Part shown: positions 4,456 through 10,548 of the stretch, piece by piece
How positions within the stretch are numbered: position 1 is the stretch's first letter
How the letters are laid out: every line of letters starts with the position of its first letter
From: Marine Group I thaumarchaeote SCGC AAA799-O18
GTDB lineage: Archaea > Thermoproteota > Nitrososphaeria > Nitrososphaerales > Nitrosopumilaceae
DNA: 10,823 nt
Assembly (NCBI GenBank): GCA_000746705.1
Contig: JOTC01000025.1
Location: 1-10,823, forward strand
Direction of reading: 5' to 3'
The notes under the pieces: generated by a model
What the model was told of the DNA's origin: nothing
Seen by the model: the letters and a program-made list of their open reading frames with translations, nothing else
Database searches by the model: none
Made by a program: the position numbers and the translations under genes

Positions 4456-5166
4456 AATTTGTATCAGAGGTTTTTCTTTTCCAATTGCCATAATAAGATT
4501 TATAGGAATTTCGATTTTTCTATCAGCCATAATCATGTCAATTCTTTTTGGTAAACTAAATGTACCTTCTTTAATTATATCTATACGTCCAATTTGACCT
4601 GCGTTTACTCCTTTTGTTACAATAACCTGAGAATTTTTTTCTAGCTTAATTACATCCAAAATTTTTTGCTCAGGAATCTGAATCAAACAAGTATCATTAA
4701 CATTTGCATTGGTATCTGTGATTAGTGATCTACCGTCATGAAAGCCTAACTGTGTTTTTCCTTCTTTAATAGTCACTTTACTTGTTACCTTCACCAGTTT
4801 CTTAGATTTTTCAGTGCTATCAATTTTAAGTGGTTTTAATAAGCGACCATTTTCAGGAACTAATCTATAGATATCAGTTGTTCCTTCCAGTGTTATTACA
4901 TCCATTAAACCAATTGGGTGGTGTAGAGATTTTCGTGTTACACCATCCACACTAACTTTTCCATTATAAATTACCGATTTGGCCTCTCTTAACGTTGTTA
5001 CTTTTTTTAATGTATCACGTAAAAGGACAGCACTAGGAATTGATTGATCTTTTGGGTGCCCCCCAGGTCTTACTGTTATAACAAATCTTTTGTCTTTTCT
5101 GGTTATCCCCCAAAATTTTGGGGCCATTTGTCTTTTTAGTTTTTTACTTCCTGCAATTGATCCCAT
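4450..5166 (-). CDS. rps4e: Ribosomal protein eS4 (S4e)
   Basis: A complete 238-residue small-subunit protein found only in archaea and eukaryotes. It starts MGSIAGSKKLKRQMAPKFW, the usual N-terminus. An S4-like RNA-binding domain follows (residues about 40 to 100, including VPLRDTLK-like PSAVLLRDTLKKVTTLREAK and IYNGKVSVDGVTRK), then the central eS4 domain, and a KOW motif near residues 180 to 200 (SQVIVTKGVNAGQIGRIDII). Length is typical for archaea. ATG at 5166 overlaps the uL24 stop by one base (TAATG). The cluster position between uL24 and uL5 is diagnostic of archaea. Confidence 0.96.
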   Translation of the reverse strand: MGSIAGSKKLKRQMAPKFWGITRKDKRFVITVRPGGHPKDQSIPSAVLLRDTLKKVTTLREAKSVIYNGKVSVDGVTRKSLHHPIGLMDVITLEGTTDIYRLVPENGRLLKPLKIDSTEKSKKLVKVTSKVTIKEGKTQLGFHDGRSLITDTNANVNDTCLIQIPEQKILDVIKLEKNSQVIVTKGVNAGQIGRIDIIKEGTFSLPKRIDMIMADRKIEIPINLIMAIGKEKPLIQIR

Positions 5167-5609
5167 TAATTTTCACCCTTTTTTGGTGTTTTTTTAATTT
5201 TATTTTTTGAAGTTTTTTCTTCTGGTTTAGTATCTGCTTTCATGGATTTAATTTTAGATTTAGGTTTATGTTCTAATATTTTAACACGCCATTTATCTTC
5301 TGTATTTAATGATGTTATCATGGCATTTGATGAATGTATGTATTGATCAACTTTCCCTCCCTTCAGTTTTTCTCTTTGTATACCCTCTACTGCAATACTA
5401 TTCTTTGCTAATGAAATTTTAGTTACCTTTCCATCTATACCCTTGTATACACCACGTATTATTTTGACCGTATCACCGATTACTATTCTGATGCTTCTAC
5501 GCCCGTATTTTTTTCGGAGTTGTTTTGATAACTGGCTACCAAGTTGTTTACTTCTGAATTGGTTTGTTGCTCTGTATATCTGCATATTTCTAATTTTAGT
5601 CGGTTTCAA
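5166..5609 (-). CDS. rpl24: Ribosomal protein uL24 (L24)
   Basis: A 147-residue large-subunit assembly protein placed near the exit tunnel. The KOW motif lies at residues about 43 to 70 (VIGDTVKIIRGVYKGIDGKV). The N-terminal part (RNMQIYRATNQFRSKQLGSQ) is the extended archaeal/eukaryotic L26-type arm. The C-terminal 30 residues are a Lys/Glu/Thr-rich tail, likely disordered. The start is TTG at 5609, two bases after the uL14 stop; GGTGG in the uL14 end eight bases upstream supports it, and MKPTK-type N-termini are usual for relatives as remembered. ATG at 5585 would remove eight residues and is the alternative. The stop overlaps the eS4 start (TAATG). Confidence 0.94.
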   Translation of the reverse strand: MKPTKIRNMQIYRATNQFRSKQLGSQLSKQLRKKYGRRSIRIVIGDTVKIIRGVYKGIDGKVTKISLAKNSIAVEGIQREKLKGGKVDQYIHSSNAMITSLNTEDKWRVKILEHKPKSKIKSMKADTKPEEKTSKNKIKKTPKKGEN

Positions 5610-5610
5610 A

Positions 5611-6048
5611 TTATACCACCATCGACGCCAGGTTTGCTATTCGTGGCCACTTTTCAGAGGCTTCTGCAGCCACTGGTCCCTTAACATCCGTACCTTTTAC
5701 CTCACCTTCAGGTGTAATTAATACAGCTGCATTATCTTCAAACGAAACTCTTACACCATTTAATCTCCGAATTGCATATTTCTGTCTGATAATTACAGCA
5801 CCATGTACTTGTTTTCGCAGTTCAGCCTTTCCTTTTTTTACAACAACATTACAAAAATCACCAACAGCTGCAGCAGGCAATCTGGATACTCTTGTATGAT
5901 ATTTATGAACATTCACAACTTCTAAAATTTTTGCACCGGTATTATCAGCACACACAATTTGAGCACCAACTGGAATGACTCGAGTTACATAAGGTCTAAA
6001 TTCTATTACACCTTTTGATGCTTTACCACGACTTCTTCCTTGTGACAT
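5611..6048 (-). CDS. rpl14: Ribosomal protein uL14 (L14)
   Basis: A complete 145-residue large-subunit protein that lies at the subunit interface. The five-stranded barrel is clear, with the family motif VPVGAQIVCADNTGAKILEVVNV (here IPVGAQ..., residues about 25 to 47) and the basic loop DFCNVVVKKGKAELRKQVHGAVIIRQK (residues about 63 to 90), followed by the C-terminal SFEDNAAVLITPEGEVKGTDVKGPVA. Archaeal length includes a 12-residue basic N-terminal extension (SQGRSRGKASKG). The ATG overlaps the uS17 stop (TAATG), with GAGGT about nine bases upstream within uS17. Confidence 0.97.
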   Translation of the reverse strand: MSQGRSRGKASKGVIEFRPYVTRVIPVGAQIVCADNTGAKILEVVNVHKYHTRVSRLPAAAVGDFCNVVVKKGKAELRKQVHGAVIIRQKYAIRRLNGVRVSFEDNAAVLITPEGEVKGTDVKGPVAAEASEKWPRIANLASMVV

Positions 6049-6377
6049 TATTTTTTAACCTCTACTATAACAAATGAAACTGTTTTTGAAATTGGTCTAC
6101 ATTCAGCCGCAATAACGCGATCTCCCTCTTGGACATCCAAGTTAGAGGGATTATGTGCATGTATTGTATTTTTACTTCTACCATACCTTCTAAATTTAGT
6201 GAAATAAATTGGTGATTCTTTTTGTACTACTACAGTTTTTTTTCCTTTTGTTTTGATAACTATACCTTCAAATATTTTACCACGTACAGATAATGACCCA
6301 TTAAACGGGTTGTTTTTTTCATTTTCTGAAGGTTCCTTTTTAGGTTGTTTAATGTCAATACCAATATTTCTAATCAT
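6048..6377 (-). CDS. rps17: Ribosomal protein uS17 (S17)
   Basis: A 109-residue small-subunit protein that binds the 5' domain of 16S rRNA. The OB-fold barrel begins at about residue 28 (GSLSVRGKIFEGIVIKTKGKKTVVVQKE) and includes the conserved IHAHNPSNLDVQEGDRVIAAECRPISKTVSF block. The Asn-rich segment near residues 15 to 26 (KEPSENEKNNPF) is where relatives often carry a Cys pair; none is present here. ATG at 6377 overlaps the stop of a 26-codon ORF by four bases (ATGA), with GGTG seven bases upstream. The stop overlaps the uL14 start (TAATG). Confidence 0.95.
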   Translation of the reverse strand: MIRNIGIDIKQPKKEPSENEKNNPFNGSLSVRGKIFEGIVIKTKGKKTVVVQKESPIYFTKFRRYGRSKNTIHAHNPSNLDVQEGDRVIAAECRPISKTVSFVIVEVKK

Positions 6378-6454
6378 ATTTTTACACCTATAGTATGAGT
6401 CAGTACTAACTGCTGAATATTTTGTAGTATTTTTAAATTTTTTTCTTTAATCAT
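6374..6454 (-). CDS. Possible 26-residue ORF coupled to uL29 and uS17
   Basis: ATG at 6454 overlaps the uL29 stop as ATGA, and the ORF's own TGA overlaps the uS17 ATG as ATGA. The product begins MIKEKNLKILQNIQQLVLTH and ends IGVKI: basic start, Leu/Ile-rich helix. In many archaea this slot holds RNase P subunit Rpp29 and/or SUI1, both far longer; the MI-x-x-x-NL start faintly recalls Rpp29 N-termini, so it may be a remnant. It may also be a chance ORF in AT-rich DNA. No strong Shine-Dalgarno sequence precedes it. An extra base in the A5 run at its end would join it to uS17, but uS17 already has a normal N-terminus. Confidence 0.35.
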   Translation of the reverse strand: MIKEKNLKILQNIQQLVLTHTIGVKI

Positions 6455-6654
6455 TTTTTGGTCAACTCGTTTAATCTAGTCATAATTCTTGCTATATTTT
6501 TTCGATATTTTCTTAACTTACCGCTTTCTTTTCGTAATGTACCCTTTTTTGATTCTACTCGAAGTTTAGAAAGTTCTGTTCGCATCTGTTCCAATTTATC
6601 TTGAAGATCTTTTTGATTAAATTCTCTGATTGTCTTATTCTTTAAATTGACCAT
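6451..6654 (-). CDS. rpl29: Ribosomal protein uL29 (L29)
   Basis: A complete 67-residue large-subunit protein placed beside the tunnel exit next to uL23, where it helps dock the signal recognition particle. The two-helix hairpin is clear: IREFNQKDLQDKLEQMRTELSKLRVE (helix 1) and KESGKLRKYRKNIARIMTRLNELTK (helix 2), joined by the conserved turn KKGTLR. Length and charge are typical. The ATG overlaps the corrected uS3 stop as TAATG, a junction visible only after the uS3 frameshift is repaired. The stop overlaps the start of a 26-codon ORF. Confidence 0.95.
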   Translation of the reverse strand: MVNLKNKTIREFNQKDLQDKLEQMRTELSKLRVESKKGTLRKESGKLRKYRKNIARIMTRLNELTKK

Positions 6655-7384
6655 TACTTAAGTTTCGCCTCTTCCTCTTCTAATGTTTCAATTTTCTTTA
6701 TTTTTTCTTCTTCAAGTGTGATGTGTTCTGATTCTGTAGTTGCCTCCTTTAGTTCACAATCTTTATCAATTTTGATTTCAGTATCTTGCTTAGGCATGAT
6801 TTTAGTTCAAATTCAGGAATAATTTTTTCTTTTCTTGCAATTCTAATTCTAATACCGATTAATCCCATTGGGGTTTCTACATGTGCTATATCTTCACTTA
6901 CTACTACTTTTGCATAATGACCTGCTCTTGGAAGAACCCCAGCTGAGTGTTTTTCAAAAGCTGATCTATCGCCACGTAATTTTCCTGATACAGTTATTTG
7001 AACACCCATTGCACCATTACTCATTATCTGTTGTAGTGTCCACATTGTTGCTCGTCTGAATGCTGTACCACGTTCAATATGTCCTGCCATTCTATTACAC
7101 ATTACACTTGGCGATAATTCTGGAACAGAAATTTCTTCAACTGAAATCTGAGGATTTTTTAATCCAAAATCTGATGCAAGTTTATCTGTTAGTGGTTTAA
7201 TATTCGAGCCTTTTCTACCTATAACAATTCCCGGTTTAGTAACAAAAAGTGTGACTTTTGTTCCAAGAGGCGTTTTTGAAATTTCAACTTTTGAAAAACC
7301 CGCTTCCTTAATCTCCTTTCGCAGATAATCATTTAGAAGCATTATATTATAATTATCTTTAATTAGATTTTTTAATTGAGTCAT
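6654..7384 (-). CDS. rps3: Ribosomal protein uS3 (S3), probably frameshifted near its C-terminus
   Basis: uS3 forms the mRNA entry site on the 30S head. The N-terminal KH type-2 domain is complete with the GRKG loop at residues 56 to 59 ([16 protein letters not shown]), followed by the C-terminal domain ending [19 protein letters not shown] at residue 195. The current frame then gives 16 unusual residues (SCLSKILK...) and stops at 6749. The next frame gives an acidic Glu/Lys tail starting [20 protein letters not shown] and ending EEEEAKLK, typical of archaeal uS3 tails, with a stop at 6656 to 6654 that overlaps the uL29 ATG. One extra A in the A4 run at 6800 to 6803 would join the frames (FELK-I-MPKQ) to give 243 residues. 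The start ATG is two bases after the uL22 stop. Confidence 0.92.
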
Positions 7385-7386
7385 TT

Positions 7387-7845
7387 TTAAATCTCTTGTG
7401 CCACTAGCTCTACATGTGTGTATGTATTATTTTTTGGTGTAGCCCGACCTTGTGCACGTGGGATGAATCGTTTCATGAGCCTTCCTTTATGTACAGTTAC
7501 ATTAATTATCTTTAGTCTATCTAAGTCCATTCCCTTATATTCTGCATTTGACTCTAAATTATCTATTAATTTTAAAACTTCCGTTGCAGCTTTTTGTGGA
7601 TAACGACCAGACATTACTCCGGGATCTGTTCTATGACCAACCTGGTTTTTATATCTCCTAAAAGGAATACTTCGTTTTAGTTGTGTTACGTACATTAGAT
7701 AATCTCTAGCTTTTTCCACACTTAATCCTTTTATTGCTACAGCTATTTCCCTAGCATGTTTATGTGAAATTGTTTTTTCTCTTAATGCAGCACGAACATG
7801 TCTTGTTGCATCAAAATTTTGAAACGCATAATTAAATTCAGTCAT
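7387..7845 (-). CDS. rpl22: Ribosomal protein uL22 (L22)
   Basis: A 152-residue large-subunit protein whose long hairpin lines the exit tunnel. Conserved parts include the N-terminal [19 protein letters not shown], the helix [25 protein letters not shown], and the hairpin end [26 protein letters not shown], whose RAxGRA-like tip is typical. ATG at 7845 is preferred ([11 protein letters not shown]), with GTGA five bases upstream; a GTG at 7854, overlapping the uS19 stop as GTGA, would add three residues. It lies two bases before uS3. Confidence 0.95.
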   Translation of the reverse strand: MTEFNYAFQNFDATRHVRAALREKTISHKHAREIAVAIKGLSVEKARDYLMYVTQLKRSIPFRRYKNQVGHRTDPGVMSGRYPQKAATEVLKLIDNLESNAEYKGMDLDRLKIINVTVHKGRLMKRFIPRAQGRATPKNNTYTHVELVAQEI

Positions 7846-7850
7846 GATTC

Positions 7851-8243
7851 TCACTTTAATGGTACATACAAGCTTGACCTTGATGCCCCAACACCTGGTG
7901 CACCGTGGCTAACGCGTTTATTTGTGATTACATATTCTCCAAGATAATGACTAATCATTTCTGTAGTTATAGTAACAGGTGTAAATTCTTTACCTGAAAA
8001 AACATTGATAGTAACTCCTACCATATATGGTAGAATAAGCAGATCTCGAAGATGAGTTTTAATCGTGATATCTTTTCCAGTTTTAGCCATCTTGATTTCT
8101 TCAATTAGTTTCCTTTTACCATCATTAATTCCTCTAGTCAATGATCTTCTCGCTCTTGCAGGAAAGAGTTTTAACATATCTTCTAAAGATAAATTTTCTA
8201 ATTCTTTTTTTTCTAGACCACGATATGTAAATTCTTTAACCAT
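7851..8243 (-). CDS. rps19: Ribosomal protein uS19 (S19)
   Basis: A 130-residue protein of the 30S head that contacts uS13 and the A-site finger bridge. It has the archaeal N-terminal extension MVKEFTYRGLEKKELENLSLEDML and the core IKTHLRDLLILPYMVGVTINVFSGKEFTPVTITTEMISHYLGEY, ending HGAPGVGASRSSLYVPLK with the usual GA-x-RSS-x-x-PLK tail. It normally follows uL2; here uL2 is missing and only 42 bases separate it from uL23. The ATG overlaps the stop of a 13-codon ORF (TAATG); GTGA about six bases upstream may serve as ribosome binding site. Confidence 0.96.
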   Translation of the reverse strand: MVKEFTYRGLEKKELENLSLEDMLKLFPARARRSLTRGINDGKRKLIEEIKMAKTGKDITIKTHLRDLLILPYMVGVTINVFSGKEFTPVTITTEMISHYLGEYVITNKRVSHGAPGVGASRSSLYVPLK

Positions 8244-8284
8244 TATTTTTCACGCTGTTTAACTAGAGAGAATTTTTGAATCAT
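8243..8284 (-). CDS. Possible 13-residue ORF between uL23 and uS19
   Basis: ATG at 8284 lies one base after the uL23 stop, and the ORF (MIQKFSLVKQREK) ends in a TAA that overlaps the uS19 ATG as TAATG. It fills exactly the slot where uL2 sits in most archaea. It is too short for a family call and shows no uL2 likeness. It could keep ribosomes coupled across the gap, or be chance. Confidence 0.22.
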   Translation of the reverse strand: MIQKFSLVKQREK

Positions 8285-8285
8285 A

Positions 8286-8552
8286 TTAGAGCATTCCTAT
8301 CTTAGTTGCCAAATCTCTTGCTTTATCTACAGATTCAAATTCTATAAAGGCTTTTTTCCCATAAATAGTTCTAGCCGTATTAACATTTACAGGCTTTTCT
8401 TCATAAAGTGTTTTTATGGCTTCTTTTATAGATGACTTTGAAGCCATTTTTTCTACTATAAAACAAATTCTTTTTTGAGTTTCTACTAACTCAAATGTTT
8501 TTTCCGTAATGTATGGGTTCAGAATTATTTTATTTGCTTGTGATACTTTCAT
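8286..8552 (-). CDS. rpl23: Ribosomal protein uL23 (L23)
   Basis: A complete 88-residue protein at the tunnel exit, a docking site for SRP and chaperones. The core ILNPYITEKTFELVETQKRICFIVEKMASKSSIKEAIKTLYEEKPVNVNT is diagnostic, followed by GKKAFIEFESVDKARDLATKIGML, the short archaeal C-terminus without the long eukaryotic N-terminal extension. The ATG overlaps the corrected uL4 stop as ATGA. No uL2 gene follows before uS19. Confidence 0.96.
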   Translation of the reverse strand: MKVSQANKIILNPYITEKTFELVETQKRICFIVEKMASKSSIKEAIKTLYEEKPVNVNTARTIYGKKAFIEFESVDKARDLATKIGML

Positions 8553-9360
8553 TTAACAGTCACCATTAATTCTAAATGTGGAGATTTTATTTTGGAAATT
8601 TCATTTATGGCATTTTTTGAATACACGGTTAATCTAATTGGGGCAGCTCCAGGTGCTAAATCTAAGACACTTAAATCTTTAACAAGTTTCACATCAATTC
8701 CAGGAATTCATTACATGCCCTTGATAATTTTTCCGATTTTGATACTACAAACAGTATACTTTTACCAATTTTTGTGCCTCTTCCCCTAAGTGCAGATTTA
8801 CCAGTACGTGGTTTTCTAGCATTCAATCGTTGAACATCTTGTAACAAATTTAATGAATTCAAGATTTTCATCATATCCCTAGTTTTTGTTATAGATTCTA
8901 TTTCATTATTCACAATAATTGGAAATGTGTTTATCTTAGCAACTTTATGCCCCCTAGATTCTATGATTTCTTTTGATTTTGTGGCTGATATGGCAGAACA
9001 TAATGCAAGTTTATTTTCTTTCTTGTTTATTTTTTTAAAAATTATTTTTTTTGCTTTAGGAGGATGTGCCTGTCTTCCACCCCTTACCGAAGCAACTCCA
9101 CCAGCTTCACCTTGACGACCACCACCACCACCACGCATCTTTGCAATTCTTGATGTTCCCTGTCCAGTAGGTGGATCATTTGATCTTGCCACTACATCCA
9201 TTCCTGCAGTTGGATGTCTACCTTGAGGTTGGAATTTATGGGAATTTAGATGAATGAATGCTTTGTGGATTAATTCTTTTCTAAAATCAGTCTTGAATAT
9301 TATTGGTAATTCAACTTCGCCTTCCTTTGTTCCACTTGTTGTTAATAATGGTACATTCAT
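8549..9360 (-). CDS. rpl4: Ribosomal protein uL4 (L4), frameshifted in this sequence
   Basis: uL4 is an early-assembly large-subunit protein with a loop that narrows the exit tunnel. The first frame starts at 9360 (MNVPLLTTSGTKEGEVELP), holds the tunnel loop with the Gly/Arg-rich KMRGGGGGRQGEAGG (residues about 74 to 88), and stops at 8689 after 223 residues. The last 52 residues of a normal uL4 lie in the next frame: after ACNE, IPGIDVKLVKDLSVLDLAPG and so on to HLELMVTVK. One extra A in the A2 run at 8705 to 8708 (plus strand GAATTC) restores a 270-residue protein with the conserved NIPGVDV-x-x-V-x-DL-like stretch. The restored TGA overlaps the uL23 ATG (ATGA). The start overlaps the uL3 stop (TAATG), with GGAGGT nine bases upstream. 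Confidence 0.95.
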
Positions 9361-10346
9361 TAGATAACTACCTCCAGGACATTTGGTTTATTCTTCTTTA
9401 ATGGTGCATTTCTGATTTGCGCTCTTAATTTTACTAGTCTGTTATAAGTTCCAGGTACAGAACCACGTACTATTACAAAATCACCATTAACATTTCCAAA
9501 ATGTTTGAATCCTCCGTCAGGGTTTATTTTGAACTTTGTGTTTTCAGTGTTGTCCATTACCATAATGCGTTTATTATATTCGATTCTTTGATGAAATCCA
9601 CGTTGACCTGCTCTTGGAACAGTATACATTACATATTGTGGTGATATAGGACCAAGTGAAGCAACTTCTCTTACACTTTTTCTTGATTTATGTTGTTTTC
9701 TTTTTACACCGTATCTTGTGATTGGACCTTCCCAACCCTTGCCTTTGGTAATTGCAGCAACATCAACAGCTGTACCAGCCTCAAAGACTTGGTCAATTTT
9801 TATATTTTTACCTAATTGTTCATTGAGAAATGTAAATTGTTCTTTAATATCTCCACCAGTTACAGGTACCTCAAAAACATATGGTTTTTTTTGTTGCAGA
9901 CCTATACTTTTTGGCGTAATAGCAATTATGGCAAAAATCTCTTTAATCCCATCCAATGATTTTTCAGAATTATTTGTTGTGGTTTCATTCGGATTGAATA
10001 GGCGTGAAATATTTTTTGGTAAATTATTTGCGTATAAATCAAACTCTGCATGTCTGCCACGTAAATTCTTTGAATATCCTCTAATTCCAATTACAAGCAC
10101 TGGTGGTGTAACAATTATTGTCCCAAGGCTAACAAGTTGTTTTCCATGATTTGGTGTTTTTTCACGATCATCAATACTGACTATCTGAACGCATCCAGCT
10201 TTGAATCCTGCATGCGCTAATAATTTTGGCTGATCTGAATCCACTTTAGGCCATGTTCTAATTCTTGCTTCCATGCTTTTCGCTCTACCTTTAGGAAGGT
10301 ATGCAAGACTTCCTCTATGTGGCGTACTATGTCTTCTGTGACCCAT
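9360..10346 (-). CDS. rpl3: Ribosomal protein uL3 (L3)
   Basis: A complete 328-residue protein of the archaeal/eukaryotic L3 type, needed early in large-subunit assembly and reaching the peptidyl-transferase centre. Seen are the N-terminal arm MGHRRHSTPHRGSLAYLPKG, the core EAGTAVDVAAITKGKGWEG (residues about 189 to 207), the basic RYGVKRKQHKSRKSVREVAS, and the central-loop RAGQRGFHQRIEYNKR (245 to 260). Length matches archaeal relatives. It is the first ribosomal gene of the operon: a TATA box lies about 30 bases upstream of the ATG, giving a nearly leaderless mRNA, which fits the lack of a Shine-Dalgarno site here in contrast to the downstream genes. The stop overlaps the uL4 start (TAATG). 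Confidence 0.97.
   Translation of the reverse strand: MGHRRHSTPHRGSLAYLPKGRAKSMEARIRTWPKVDSDQPKLLAHAGFKAGCVQIVSIDDREKTPNHGKQLVSLGTIIVTPPVLVIGIRGYSKNLRGRHAEFDLYANNLPKNISRLFNPNETTTNNSEKSLDGIKEIFAIIAITPKSIGLQQKKPYVFEVPVTGGDIKEQFTFLNEQLGKNIKIDQVFEAGTAVDVAAITKGKGWEGPITRYGVKRKQHKSRKSVREVASLGPISPQYVMYTVPRAGQRGFHQRIEYNKRIMVMDNTENTKFKINPDGGFKHFGNVNGDFVIVRGSVPGTYNRLVKLRAQIRNAPLKKNKPNVLEVVI
9370..9375 (-). promoter_or_regulatory. Shine-Dalgarno site of uL4 inside the uL3 end
   Basis: Minus-strand GGAGGT lies in the last codons of uL3, nine bases before the uL4 ATG. It is a near-perfect match to the 16S rRNA 3' end. Confidence 0.7.
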
Positions 10347-10371
10347 AATAAACGAAAAAAGTCGTTAACCC

Positions 10372-10380
10372 CATTATATA
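10372..10380 (-). promoter_or_regulatory. TATA box of the ribosomal protein operon
   Basis: Minus-strand TATATAATG is centred about 30 bases upstream of the uL3 ATG, preceded by purine-rich AGG that may serve as a BRE. The start site would fall near 10350, leaving about four leader bases. Confidence 0.65.
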
Positions 10381-10423
10381 CCTACTAAATTTTTTTTAAA
10401 ATTTTTTTGTAACAAAATAGATC

Positions 10424-10534
10424 TTACAAATTAAGTATATTATTGATTGATAAAAATATTGTAAAAGATCCTAACGCAATTCCTACTAGACCAACTATTA
10501 TCGCAAGTAGTAAAAAATTTCTTTTTTTTTTCAT
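10424..10534 (-). CDS. 36-residue single-pass membrane miniprotein
   Basis: A short ORF, ATG at 10534 to TAA at 10424, starts MKKKRNFLLLAIIVGLVGIA and ends INNILNL. A cluster of four basic residues is followed by about 24 hydrophobic residues (LLLAIIVGL...TIFL), a clear membrane segment with the N-terminus predicted inside, and a short polar tail. The composition contrasts with random translation of AT-rich DNA, which supports coding. It lies 14 bases after the methyltransferase stop and before the uL3 promoter, so it is probably cotranscribed with the methyltransferase. The ten-base A run right after ATG could cause slippage or reading errors. I do not recognise the family; a failed signal-peptide fragment is the alternative. 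Confidence 0.55.
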   Translation of the reverse strand: MKKKRNFLLLAIIVGLVGIALGSFTIFLSINNILNL

Positions 10535-10548
10535 GTTTTTTGATCTTT

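Noticed and set aside
9718..10149. Long plus-strand open frame opposite uL3
   Set aside because: It lies entirely antisense to the well-supported uL3 gene, and its product (Ser/Ile/Phe-rich) shows no domain. It is a shadow of the coding strand, like the shorter plus-strand frames opposite uL4, uS3, uL22, uS19, uL14 and uL6.
10390..10408. T8 and T7 tracts as terminators near uL3
   Set aside because: They are T-rich on the plus strand only, where no gene ends; on the transcribed minus strand they are A-runs, which do not terminate archaeal transcription.
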